From: Synergistaceae bacterium | Lineage (GTDB): Bacteria; Synergistota; Synergistia; Synergistales; Aminobacteriaceae | Reading direction: 5' to 3' | Assembly (NCBI GenBank): GCA_031267575.1 | Contig: JAIRYN010000031.1 | Span: 26,154-90,153, forward strand | DNA length: 64,000 nt | Shown here: positions 9,187-17,384 of the stretch, one piece after another | Position numbering within the stretch: position 1 is the stretch's first letter | Layout of the letters: every line of letters begins with the position of its first letter | Position numbers and translations under genes: made by a program | Notes under the pieces: generated by a model | What the model saw: only the letters and a program-made list of their open reading frames with translations | The model's database searches: none | What the model was told of the DNA's origin: nothing

Positions 9187-10023
9187 ATGGACACGCATAC
9201 CTTATTTTTCGCTTTTGGACTTACACTGTTCGCGGGGCTTTCCACGGGGATAGGTTCGGCGTTGGCCTTCTGGGCGAAACGGACAAACACCCGGTTTCTT
9301 TCGATTAGTATGGGTTTTTCCGCGGGAGTCATGATTTATGTCTCTTTTGTGGAGATCCTTACCGAGGCCCGCAAGGCATTGACGGAAGAGTGGGGAGCCT
9401 TGGCGGGAGCGTGGGGAACCGTGACGGCGTTTTTCGCGGGCATGGCCTTGATCGCCGTCATTGACAGATGGGTACCCAGCGCTGAAAACCCCCACGAAGC
9501 ACACACCGTGGAGGAGATGTCCTTGAGCAAAAGCGAACACGCCGACAAACACCACGACATGAGCGCGCTCCACCGTACCGGAATCTTGACGGCCATCGCC
9601 ATCGCCATACATAACTTCCCCGAAGGGCTCGCGACTTTCGCGTCCGCCCTTGTAAATCCGAACTTGGGTATCGCCATCGCCGTGGCTGTCGCCATTCACA
9701 ATATCCCCGAAGGTATCGCCGTATCCGTGCCTATCTTTTACTCCACCGGCGACCGCAAAAAAGCCTTTCTTTACTCCTTCCTGTCGGGGCTAGCCGAACC
9801 CGTCGGAGCTTTGGTGGGGTACGTGGCGCTGATGCCCTTTTTCTCTCCCACCGTCTTCGGCCTTCTGTTCGCGGTCGTCGCGGGGATCATGGTGTTTATC
9901 TCTTTCGACGAGCTTCTACCTGCGGCGGAAGAATATGGGGAGCACCACCTGAGTCTCTACGGCCTCATCTCTGGCATGGCCGTCATGGCCCTCTCCCTGC
10001 TTTTGTTCATTCCGAACCCTTAA
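9187..10023 (+). CDS. zupT: ZIP-family divalent metal transporter
   Basis: A 278-residue inner-membrane importer of zinc and related divalent metals, with about eight membrane segments. The metal-site motifs HNFPEG (residues 142-147) and HNIPEG (171-176) are the ZIP signature in transmembrane helices 4 and 5; GFSAGVMIYVSFVEI carries a further conserved Glu. A histidine-rich cytoplasmic loop (EHADKHHD) lies between helices 3 and 4. The start at 9187 follows AAGGGGAG; the frame is open to 9103 but the added leader runs through the hairpin. Monocistronic by spacing. The 3' end is duplicated by a 15-bp repeat. Confidence 0.93.
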   Translation: MDTHTLFFAFGLTLFAGLSTGIGSALAFWAKRTNTRFLSISMGFSAGVMIYVSFVEILTEARKALTEEWGALAGAWGTVTAFFAGMALIAVIDRWVPSAENPHEAHTVEEMSLSKSEHADKHHDMSALHRTGILTAIAIAIHNFPEGLATFASALVNPNLGIAIAVAVAIHNIPEGIAVSVPIFYSTGDRKKAFLYSFLSGLAEPVGALVGYVALMPFFSPTVFGLLFAVVAGIMVFISFDELLPAAEEYGEHHLSLYGLISGMAVMALSLLLFIPNP

Positions 10024-10038
10024 ATTCCGAACCCTTAA
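10009..10038 (+). repeat. 15-bp tandem duplication over zupT stop
   Basis: ATTCCGAACCCTTAA occurs twice head to tail; the first copy contains the zupT stop codon. Confidence 0.95.
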
Positions 10039-10165
10039 GAAAACGGCGATTGCTTATTTAAGTAATGAAAAACATTTTGCCAAGTTAGATGTGCCATTGT
10101 ACCTGACTATTATACTCGATAGAGAGATTTTAATCAGTCGTGAATTTTTGAGGGGAGACGGTTTC

Positions 10166-11416
10166 ATGACGATAAAGCTATTCAGGAACGCGTGTATCTA
10201 TACGGCCCGGACGGGAAAAAAACCGGCGGCAGGGGAGGAACAGAGACAGATCGCCCAGTGGGCGGAGGGGTGTTTCTTGACGGAGAACGGGCGCTTTGTG
10301 GCCGTCGGCACGCCCCAGGAGATCGAGAACAAAATAAAGGAAAAAAAGGGAAAGCTCATCAAAGAATACAACCTGGAGGGGGCAGCCGTCATTCCCGGCT
10401 TCGTGGACCCTCACACTCACGCTTGCTTCGCCGCGAAGCGGGAGGCCGAGTTTTCCATGCGCCTGGCGGGTAAACCTTATCTGGATATTCTGAAAGCGGG
10501 GGGAGGCATTCTCTCCTCCGTGAGTAAAGTGCGGGCTACCTCCGAGGAGGAGCTGTTCCAATTCTCTCACCGGATGTTGGGAACGACCCTTCATTATGGC
10601 ACCACCACAGTGGAGGTCAAAAGCGGCTACGGGCTGGACACGGAGACGGAATTAAAGATGCTGAGGGTTGCGGACCGTTTAGGACGCGAAACGCCCCAAA
10701 CGATTGTATCCACTTTTATGGGCGCTCACGCCGTGCCGGAGGAGCACAGGCAAACGCCTGAGACCTACGTGACGTTACTCCAGGAGGAAATGTTACCCGC
10801 CGTGGCTCGGCAGGGAATCGCCAGGTTCTGTGACATCTTCTGCGAGGAGGGGGTATTTTCGGTGAAGCAAAGCCGCGGAATCCTACAAAAAGCCAGGGAA
10901 CTGGGCTTACGATTAAAGATTCACGCCGACGAGGTTCATGACCTGGGAGGTGCCGCCTTGGCGGGGGAACTCCACACGACATCAGCGGAGCATCTTCTGG
11001 CGGCCTCCGACACGGGCATCAACGCCTTGGCCCAAGGAGGCGTGGTGGCCGTCCTGTTGCCCGCCACGGCCTACAGCCTGAAAAAACCCTTCGCCCGCGC
11101 TCGGACGATGATCGAAAAGAACGTCCCGGTGGCGCTGGCGACGGACCTGAACCCCGGCTCCTGCTTCTGCGCGTCCATGCCCTTCGTTGTAAGCCTCGCC
11201 ATTATGGGCATGAACTTGACGCCTGAGGAAGCGCTCCTGGGCGCGACGCTGAACGCGGCCTGGGCGGTCGGGTTGGAACGGGAGGTCGGTAGTCTGGAGC
11301 CCGGCAAACTGGCCGATTTCATCGTATTGGACGGAGAAACTCCCGCTATTCTGGCCTACGCTTCCGGCGCGCGCCCCATTCTCTCCGTCTGGAAAGCCGG
11401 GGAAAAGGTGGCGTGA
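10166..11416 (+). CDS. hutI: Imidazolonepropionase
   Basis: Third step of histidine degradation: hydrolysis of imidazolonepropionate to formiminoglutamate, by a metal-dependent amidohydrolase in the cytoplasm. The metal site is visible as DPHTHACF (HxH), then KIHADE and SAEHLL further on, with the LATDLNPGS motif carrying the last Asp. Start at 10166 follows GAGGGGAG and gives 416 residues, the family length; the longer frame from 10091 is not needed. No hutH, hutU or ftcD is nearby, so the pathway genes are scattered. A strong terminator follows. Confidence 0.95.
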   Translation: MTIKLFRNACIYTARTGKKPAAGEEQRQIAQWAEGCFLTENGRFVAVGTPQEIENKIKEKKGKLIKEYNLEGAAVIPGFVDPHTHACFAAKREAEFSMRLAGKPYLDILKAGGGILSSVSKVRATSEEELFQFSHRMLGTTLHYGTTTVEVKSGYGLDTETELKMLRVADRLGRETPQTIVSTFMGAHAVPEEHRQTPETYVTLLQEEMLPAVARQGIARFCDIFCEEGVFSVKQSRGILQKARELGLRLKIHADEVHDLGGAALAGELHTTSAEHLLAASDTGINALAQGGVVAVLLPATAYSLKKPFARARTMIEKNVPVALATDLNPGSCFCASMPFVVSLAIMGMNLTPEEALLGATLNAAWAVGLEREVGSLEPGKLADFIVLDGETPAILAYASGARPILSVWKAGEKVA

Positions 11417-11439
11417 GGAAACATCCTGGCGCTCCTGAA

Positions 11440-11499
11440 AATAGTTTAGCTTAGAATAGTTTAGGCTGAAATAGTTTAGATTAAAATAGTTTAGATTGG
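11440..11499 (+). repeat. 15-bp tandem repeat, 4 copies
   Basis: Four units of AATAGTTTAG plus five variable bases lie between the hutI stop and its terminator. Confidence 0.95.
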
Positions 11500-11522
11500 C
11501 GGCTTTTGCCGCCATTTTTTTT
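11498..11522 (+). terminator. Rho-independent terminator of hutI
   Basis: GGCGGC, TTTT loop, GCCGCC, then A and eight T: a compact, strong terminator. Confidence 0.9.
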
Positions 11523-11763
11523 GAATATACAATAATACGAGAACGCTAAAAATGCTCGCCCTTTTTTTTGAGAATAAAACGGACCTTGGAATTGAAATCT
11601 AAACTGAAACGCGACAGCAAACGCAACTTTGTTGCAAAAAATTGATTCGACCAGTAAACTTACTGAGGGGGTGATGTTGTGAGTTGATTTCGTATGAATT
11701 GGGCAGTGGTCGGATTGAAGTAGATGGATCTGAAGTAGATGGATCATTAGGAGGTGAATGGAT

Positions 11764-12543
11764 ATGGCAGTAAACATCGCTGCGGCGGCAAGTCTCACAA
11801 ATGGATTGGACGATGTTATAGCGGAGTTCAAGAAGGACATGCAATACCAAGATACCGTGTTCACTGTGATATACGGCAGTTCTGGAGCGCTCGCAAGACA
11901 GATTATCGGCACATCGGGGTATACCCCTATATACCCCGATGTATTTATCTCCGCAAGCGAAGGGGCGATGGATGTAGTTAACAATGCCGGAAAGCTGGCG
12001 AACAACACTCGATTCGATTGGGTAGGAAATTCCCTGGTTATTGTCAGGAACAACATCAGCGGGCAACCGTACCCCGTCATCAACAATTTCGGAGATGTCG
12101 CGCAGAGCACAGCGAATATGGCGACAACCCATATTTGGCTTCCGAATCCTTACGATCCGGATTTTGTTCCAGCGGGAATCTACGCTGAAACGACTTTCAA
12201 ACAGTACACGCCCGATGCGAAGCATTGGGACTATGTATTCGCAAAAGCCACGTCTGATGAAACAGTAGCGCAAGACGTTCAATATACGCTTAACGGCGTA
12301 TTGAGCGACGGATCTCCCGCAATCGGGGTTGTCTACAACTCGGATGCCAAAGGCGCGGACTTAACGCCCATTGTGACCGCGCCGACTTCAATAAACCTAA
12401 CTATTATCTACCCGGCGGCACAGGTGACTCAGAGTTTACAAGATACAGGTACGATTGGTGCTTTTCTTGAGTTCTTGAATACAGATTCCACGCGCGAAAT
12501 TCTTACCGACTCCACAAAAGGTTACGGTTTCAGATTACTATAA
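11764..12543 (+). CDS. ModA-like molybdate-type substrate-binding protein without a signal peptide
   Basis: A 259-residue type 2 periplasmic binding-protein fold related to ModA: AVNIAAAASLTNGLDDVIAEF at the start, GSSGALARQI, PDVFISASEG, PAGIYAETTF and GVVYNSDAKG match the ModA ligand-site segments in order. AGGAGG lies 9 bp before the ATG at 11764; the ATG at 11758 is too close. Neither start gives a signal peptide or lipoprotein box, although ModA is normally exported. No modB or modC is nearby. A 13-bp perfect palindrome encodes an extra SGYTPIYP between the GSSG and PDVFIS motifs. It is operonic with the surface protein 22 bp downstream. Function unclear. Confidence 0.75.
   Translation: MAVNIAAAASLTNGLDDVIAEFKKDMQYQDTVFTVIYGSSGALARQIIGTSGYTPIYPDVFISASEGAMDVVNNAGKLANNTRFDWVGNSLVIVRNNISGQPYPVINNFGDVAQSTANMATTHIWLPNPYDPDFVPAGIYAETTFKQYTPDAKHWDYVFAKATSDETVAQDVQYTLNGVLSDGSPAIGVVYNSDAKGADLTPIVTAPTSINLTIIYPAAQVTQSLQDTGTIGAFLEFLNTDSTREILTDSTKGYGFRLL
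11911..11942. repeat. Perfect 13-bp inverted repeat inside the ModA-like gene
   Basis: ACATCGGGGTATA and TATACCCCGATGT flank a 6-base loop. The palindrome codes for a short insertion relative to the usual spacing between the GSSG and DVFIS motifs of ModA proteins. Confidence 0.9.
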
Positions 12544-12565
12544 TTTTACAAGAGGGGCGTAAAAT

Positions 12566-14866
12566 ATGTTGAAGCCAAGTTTTCGTCGTTTCTTTTCACT
12601 GCTGTTTGTTTTGGCGTTGGCGACATCGCTGTTCGCAATGTCACTTTCGTCTGACGCGTATACGAATCCATATGCGGACCCCAACGCTTTACCGGAAGAC
12701 GACCCCGACATATGGATAGGCGCGGATATTTCGTGGTACACGGATGATGTGGATGCGGAATCCTATTTACTGTCGACACCCGCGGAACTCTATGGTTTCG
12801 CGTATCTTGTCGACAGATTTGGAAGCGATACTTATGAAGCTGTCAGTTTCATAGACAGAACTATTTTTCTCAGTAACGACATAGACCTTGCGGTAAGTGT
12901 CGATGTGTCAATCGGCCTGAAGATCGAGAAAAAATTTGCCGAAAAAGTAGACCCTGGAGAACGTGACGAGGAAAAACTTGACGAAAAAGTAAGAGAAGTA
13001 CTGAAAACCGCGACCTATGGCGAAATCTGGAGACCTATCGGTTGGGGGGATTTTACAAAAACGGTTCCGCCTACAACGACTTACTGTCCATTCGAGGGTA
13101 TATTTGACGGTAATGGACATACCATAAGTGGGCTTGCCGAAGAATCGCTCTTTGGCAACGCTATCGGCGCGACGATAAAAAATTTGTCGACGAGCGGCGA
13201 ACTTCATACGCTATCTCTAACGCGCGCTCATTCCATTGCGGGTATAGTGAACGCAGCGATACACACCGATCTCCTCAACCTGACGAGCGACGTCGCGTTA
13301 TTCTACGAAGCGTCAAGCCCATTTTGCCTGGTTGGCGGTATTGTGGGGAACGCTATAGGGACTATGAAGATCAGCGATTGCAAATTTGAAGGCAGCTACG
13401 ATAAAATAGGAACCAATCAGCCAAATGTACCCGGCGGTATTGTGGGTCAAGTCGGTTTTTCCGTTGCCGCTTACGACACCGATTTAACGATCGAAAATTG
13501 CGTCAATGAGGTAGACCTCGTGGGATCTACCGGTGTTGGCGGAATCGCGGGCGGAGTGTATTATAGTGCGGGAAGTAGCAATTCGACCGTGGGCGTTAAG
13601 CTCACGATCAAGAACTGCGTCAATAATGGCGACATGTCGAGTCTTATTGGCGGCGCCACTTATATCGGCACGGGCGGCATCCTCGGGAACGTTGGCTGGA
13701 TGGTAAACGTCGATTGGGCGAATAATGTCAGAGTCACTATCGATAACTGCGTGAACACGGGCAATATAAGCGGTTTTCGTTCCAATGTCGGAGGTATTGT
13801 CGGCTATCTCCAGTACGGCAACGGCTCGTCTATCAAGAACAGTTACAACTGGGGCAACGTCTCTGTCGGCAGCCCAAACCACATAACTCCGGCATTGGCG
13901 GCGGGCGGCATAGCGGGACGCGTGGACAACGCGGCGCAAGATATCTTTGAGAACAATTACAACGCGGGCGTCGTTTCAAGTGATCAGCCAGGTGCGCCAT
14001 ACGTCGGCGGATTCATCGGTTACGCCTCCGGTACCAGTGTTATCGCCGGCGCCAGTGCTCTCAGCGCGAACAACTACTACCTCGATACATCCGCTCCGGG
14101 CGCGGTTGCGTCCGAAGATTATACTGGCGTGACCGCCGAGACCGAAGAGTATATGAAGTCCGCGGCGTTCGCGGAGGACCTCGGTAGCGCGTATGCGGCG
14201 GTTGAGGATAGTTACCCGTTTCTGAGTTGGCAGATCGAGGAGACGCCTGTTGATGAGCCTATCAATGAGCATGAGCCTGTCGATACGGATGTGCCGCCTG
14301 AAGGACCAGACACCACGGTGGTAACCGTGAAGAAAACCGTGCAAGATTCCGACTCGCAGGGCGATGTATGGAGCCTCACGATCAAGAAACAGAACGGTGA
14401 AAGCATCGAGAGCGGCGTTAAGTTCTACGTATGGTTCATAGCGTTCAAGTTCGAGAGCGATTCCATTCACAGCGCCGCGGAAACTCGCTACGGGCCGTTT
14501 GTGACGACAAGCGCGGCGAACGCGAACGGCGACGTGACGCTCACGGTGGACGTAGACGCCCTTGAAACGCCGGAAGGTACAAAAGCCTCCATCTCTGCTG
14601 GAACTTATCAGATCAAGTATGCGGACGAGGATACCCGAGGGATCATCGGCACGACCGGCCTGATCACCACGCGGGGAACGAGCGCGCCGATCAGCGGCGG
14701 CGGTGAGACCAACGGCGGCGGGACCAGAGGCAGTAATAGCAGCGGCGGTGGATGCGACGCGAGCGGTTTTGGTTCATTCGCGCTGCTCGCTGCGGCAGGG
14801 AGTGTGTTCCTTAGAGGGAAGCGGATTAGGACAACCGAAAGGTCAGATCTGAACAAAGCGGCGTAG
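12566..14866 (+). CDS. GLUG-repeat surface protein with Synergist-CTERM-type tail
   Basis: A 766-residue exported protein. Residues 1-30 are a signal peptide (FRRFFSLLFVLALATSLFAM). The middle, about 170-520, has at least seven GLUG-type repeats (GGIVGNAIG, GGIVGQVG, GGIAGGVYY, GGILGNVG, GGIVGYLQYG, GGIAGRVDN, GGFIGYASG), each with an Asn/Cys-rich IENCVN or IKNCVN strand, typical of beta-solenoid adhesin-like proteins. After a Pro/Glu linker comes a small beta domain, then SSGGGCDASGFGSF, a hydrophobic stretch and RGKRIR. This GGGC-hydrophobic-basic ending is the Synergist-CTERM sorting pattern, implying cleavage and surface anchoring. Partner unknown. Confidence 0.85.
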   Translation: MLKPSFRRFFSLLFVLALATSLFAMSLSSDAYTNPYADPNALPEDDPDIWIGADISWYTDDVDAESYLLSTPAELYGFAYLVDRFGSDTYEAVSFIDRTIFLSNDIDLAVSVDVSIGLKIEKKFAEKVDPGERDEEKLDEKVREVLKTATYGEIWRPIGWGDFTKTVPPTTTYCPFEGIFDGNGHTISGLAEESLFGNAIGATIKNLSTSGELHTLSLTRAHSIAGIVNAAIHTDLLNLTSDVALFYEASSPFCLVGGIVGNAIGTMKISDCKFEGSYDKIGTNQPNVPGGIVGQVGFSVAAYDTDLTIENCVNEVDLVGSTGVGGIAGGVYYSAGSSNSTVGVKLTIKNCVNNGDMSSLIGGATYIGTGGILGNVGWMVNVDWANNVRVTIDNCVNTGNISGFRSNVGGIVGYLQYGNGSSIKNSYNWGNVSVGSPNHITPALAAGGIAGRVDNAAQDIFENNYNAGVVSSDQPGAPYVGGFIGYASGTSVIAGASALSANNYYLDTSAPGAVASEDYTGVTAETEEYMKSAAFAEDLGSAYAAVEDSYPFLSWQIEETPVDEPINEHEPVDTDVPPEGPDTTVVTVKKTVQDSDSQGDVWSLTIKKQNGESIESGVKFYVWFIAFKFESDSIHSAAETRYGPFVTTSAANANGDVTLTVDVDALETPEGTKASISAGTYQIKYADEDTRGIIGTTGLITTRGTSAPISGGGETNGGGTRGSNSSGGGCDASGFGSFALLAAAGSVFLRGKRIRTTERSDLNKAA

Positions 14867-14912
14867 ATCAAAGGCATAGATCAAGGGCATAGATTAAGGG
14901 TATAGATTAAGT

Positions 14913-14949
14913 TGGAGGCCTCCCATTAATTGAGAGGCCCTCTTTTTTC
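14913..14949 (+). terminator. Terminator of ModA-like/surface protein operon
   Basis: GGCCTC pairs with GAGGCC around an AT-rich loop, followed by CTC and six T. Preceded by a degenerate tandem repeat of AGATCAA/GGCAT words at 14867-14910. Confidence 0.75.
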
Positions 14950-14980
14950 AATCAATATCATGTTCTTTGTATTCCGTGGA

Positions 14981-15013
14981 AATGAGTAGACAATGAGTAG
15001 ACAATGAGTAGAC
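14981..15013 (+). repeat. 11-bp tandem repeat, 3 copies
   Basis: AATGAGTAGAC three times, perfect, in the intergenic region between convergent operons. Confidence 0.97.
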
Positions 15014-15043
15014 TTTACACTCTAGAAAGAATAACGAAAACAC

Positions 15044-15085
15044 GAAAAAGGCCCACGCTTTCTTTTTGAGAATAGAGCGGGCCTT
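15044..15085 (-). terminator. Terminator of the mmd operon
   Basis: Read on the minus strand: AAGGCCCGCT, an A/T loop, AGCGTGGGCCTT (one bulge), then TTT. It lies about 50 bp after the mmdB stop. Confidence 0.8.
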
Positions 15086-15133
15086 GAAGCTAAAATATGA
15101 AAAGGTAAAACAAAAAGTTTTTCTCTGTCCGGT

Positions 15134-16324
15134 TTACCCGTTCATCGTCAAAAGCGTCAGCAAAACTCCCGCCGCCACTGCCGTACCAATAACCCCGGCC
15201 ACGTTGGGACCCATAGCGTGCATCAAAAGGTAGTTCCCAGGGTTCTCTGACTGAGAGACTTTTTGAACCACGCGCGCCGCCATGGGCACTGCGGAAACCC
15301 CCGCCGAACCGATCATGGGGTTGATTCGCCTGCCGCTTAAGACCTTCATGAACTGACCGAAAATCACTCCGCCTATCGTGCTGAAAATAAAGGCTATAAG
15401 TCCTAGTAAGATAATTTTAAGCGTTTCCGGTTTCAGAAACTGCTCCGCGCCCATCGTGCTTCCCACCGCCAAGCCCAGAAACACCGTGGTGATGTTCAGT
15501 ATTTCGTTTTGGGCCGCCTGGCTCAAGCGTTCAGTGGCTCCGCACTCTCGCAGCAGGTTGCCGAACATCAGCATACCCACCAGAGGAACGCAAGCGGGCA
15601 AAACCAACCCCGACACGATCGTGCAGATGATGGGGAAAAGAACTCTCTCCTTTTTGGAGACGGGACGCAATTGCGCCATGCGAATGGCTCGGTCGGCCTT
15701 TGAAGTAAACAGTTTGATGAAAGGCGGCTGGATCAACGGCACCAAGGACATGTAACTATAGGCCGCCACCGCGATAGCCGGCAGGATCTGCGACTGCCCC
15801 AACTTCATCGTCAAGTATATGCTGGTGGGGCCATCCGCTCCTCCGATGATGCCGATACTCGCCGCCTCCTTCAGGTTGAAGCCCAGTAAGTTGGCTCCGA
15901 TGAACGCAACAAAGACCCCCAACTGAGCGGCAGCTCCCAGCAGGAACGTGATTGGGTTAGCCAGCAGCGGGCCGAAATCCGTCAACGCCCCAATACCCAA
16001 AAAGATGATGATCGGATAAATCTCATGCTGCGCCCCGTAATACACGTAGCGCAAAAAACCGGAGCTAGTACCCGCAATTACGTTCGCCTCATCAAGAATA
16101 CCAGATAGGGGCAAGTTGACCAACAACGCGCCAAAAGCGATCGGCACCAGCAGCAAAGGCTCGAATCCTTTTCCAATGGCCAGATAAAGCAATAAGCACG
16201 CCACACATACCATTATAAAATACCCTGGTAGCAGAACTCCAAAAAACTCCGTGTTCTGTTTGAATAATTCCGAAAACCCGGAGGCGTTTGCCAGATCGTG
16301 AAGCGATTTCAAATACATTTCCAT
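15134..16324 (-). CDS. mmdB: Sodium ion-translocating decarboxylase subunit beta
   Basis: A 396-residue integral membrane subunit that decarboxylates carboxybiotin and pumps Na+ out of the cell. About ten membrane segments; the sodium-site motif GGADGPTS is at residues 161-168, and SAVPMAARV near the C-terminus is also conserved. Last gene of the mmdA-mmdD-mmdC-mmdB operon and 31 bp after the biotin carrier. The same family serves oxaloacetate and glutaconyl-CoA decarboxylases; methylmalonyl-CoA is preferred because of the mmdA partner. Confidence 0.95.
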   Translation of the reverse strand: MEMYLKSLHDLANASGFSELFKQNTEFFGVLLPGYFIMVCVACLLLYLAIGKGFEPLLLVPIAFGALLVNLPLSGILDEANVIAGTSSGFLRYVYYGAQHEIYPIIIFLGIGALTDFGPLLANPITFLLGAAAQLGVFVAFIGANLLGFNLKEAASIGIIGGADGPTSIYLTMKLGQSQILPAIAVAAYSYMSLVPLIQPPFIKLFTSKADRAIRMAQLRPVSKKERVLFPIICTIVSGLVLPACVPLVGMLMFGNLLRECGATERLSQAAQNEILNITTVFLGLAVGSTMGAEQFLKPETLKIILLGLIAFIFSTIGGVIFGQFMKVLSGRRINPMIGSAGVSAVPMAARVVQKVSQSENPGNYLLMHAMGPNVAGVIGTAVAAGVLLTLLTMNG

Positions 16325-16355
16325 TTCGACGGCACCTTCGCTGAATTTTCTAAAG

Positions 16356-16772
<417 letters not shown>

Positions 16773-16865
16773 AACCTCAATACCCCTTTCCCACAATAGT
16801 AATATAATGTAATGCAATTTTATAGTGTCATGATTTATAGCGAATAGCTCAAAACGTTTTTGTTT

Positions 16866-16931
16866 CAGTCATCATTCAGTTATCTTTCAGTTATCTTTCA
16901 GTCATCCTTCAGTCATCCTTCAGTCATCCTT
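16866..16931. repeat. 11-bp tandem repeat, 6 copies, between mmdD and mmdC
   Basis: Six units of CAGTYATCMTT type; three are exactly CAGTCATCCTT. The first unit on the minus strand follows directly from the mmdD stop codon. Each unit carries TGA or TAA words on the minus strand. Confidence 0.96.
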
Positions 16932-17344
16932 CAACGCTTCCAAGAGGGTTCGAGACCCCGATTGACGGAATCTACCACCGCCGCCGCGCGCCACGTGCTG
17001 TTCACTCCGGTAGAAAAAGGCCGGGCGCTCTCTATAGGGGTAATTCTCAAAACCCGACCCATCCCCTGAGTAGCTGCCAAAATCGCCGCCGTAATGGCCG
17101 CCACGTGCTGTACTTTCACGTTGATCACGGCACTAGGACTGACGGGGGGAATCTCCACCGCCTTGACCGCCGGCGCGGTCGTAACCGCGGAAGCGGAAGG
17201 GAGAGGGGGAGCTTTGGGCGTTTCCTCGCCCGTCAACAGTCGCATGGCGTAAATCACGAACGTCAAGCCACCCAACACGATAAAAACAATCGAAAAAGCG
17301 ATAAGACTATAGGTGACCGCAGTCTCAAAATTTGTCATATTCAT
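16931..17344 (-). CDS. mmdD: Decarboxylase small membrane subunit (OadG/MmdD type)
   Basis: A 137-residue protein with one N-terminal membrane helix (SLIAFSIVFIVLGGLTFVIYAM), a Pro/Ala linker and a C-terminal region (AAITAAILAATQGMGRVLRI ... W) of the OadG/MmdD type. It holds the carboxyltransferase and beta subunits together. Start at 17344 follows AAGGGG with normal spacing. Second gene of the operon, 40 bp after mmdA. Confidence 0.9.
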   Translation of the reverse strand: MNMTNFETAVTYSLIAFSIVFIVLGGLTFVIYAMRLLTGEETPKAPPLPSASAVTTAPAVKAVEIPPVSPSAVINVKVQHVAAITAAILAATQGMGRVLRITPIESARPFSTGVNSTWRAAAVVDSVNRGLEPSWKR

Positions 17345-17384
17345 ATGACTTTACCCCTTTTTTTCCTACTTTTTTTCTACTTTT

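Larger units (their letters stand above)
11417..11763. other. Intergenic region between hutI and ModA-like gene
   Basis: Contains the hutI terminator, a 15-bp repeat array, an imperfect copy (about 11548-11605) of a sequence also found after the surface-protein gene, and a TGAAGTAGATGGATC direct repeat (11716-11745). No gene is supported. Confidence 0.6.

Noticed and set aside
11419..15130. Prophage or integrative element around the surface-protein cassette
   Set aside because: No integrase, structural phage gene or tRNA attachment site is present; only flanking sequence similarity was seen.
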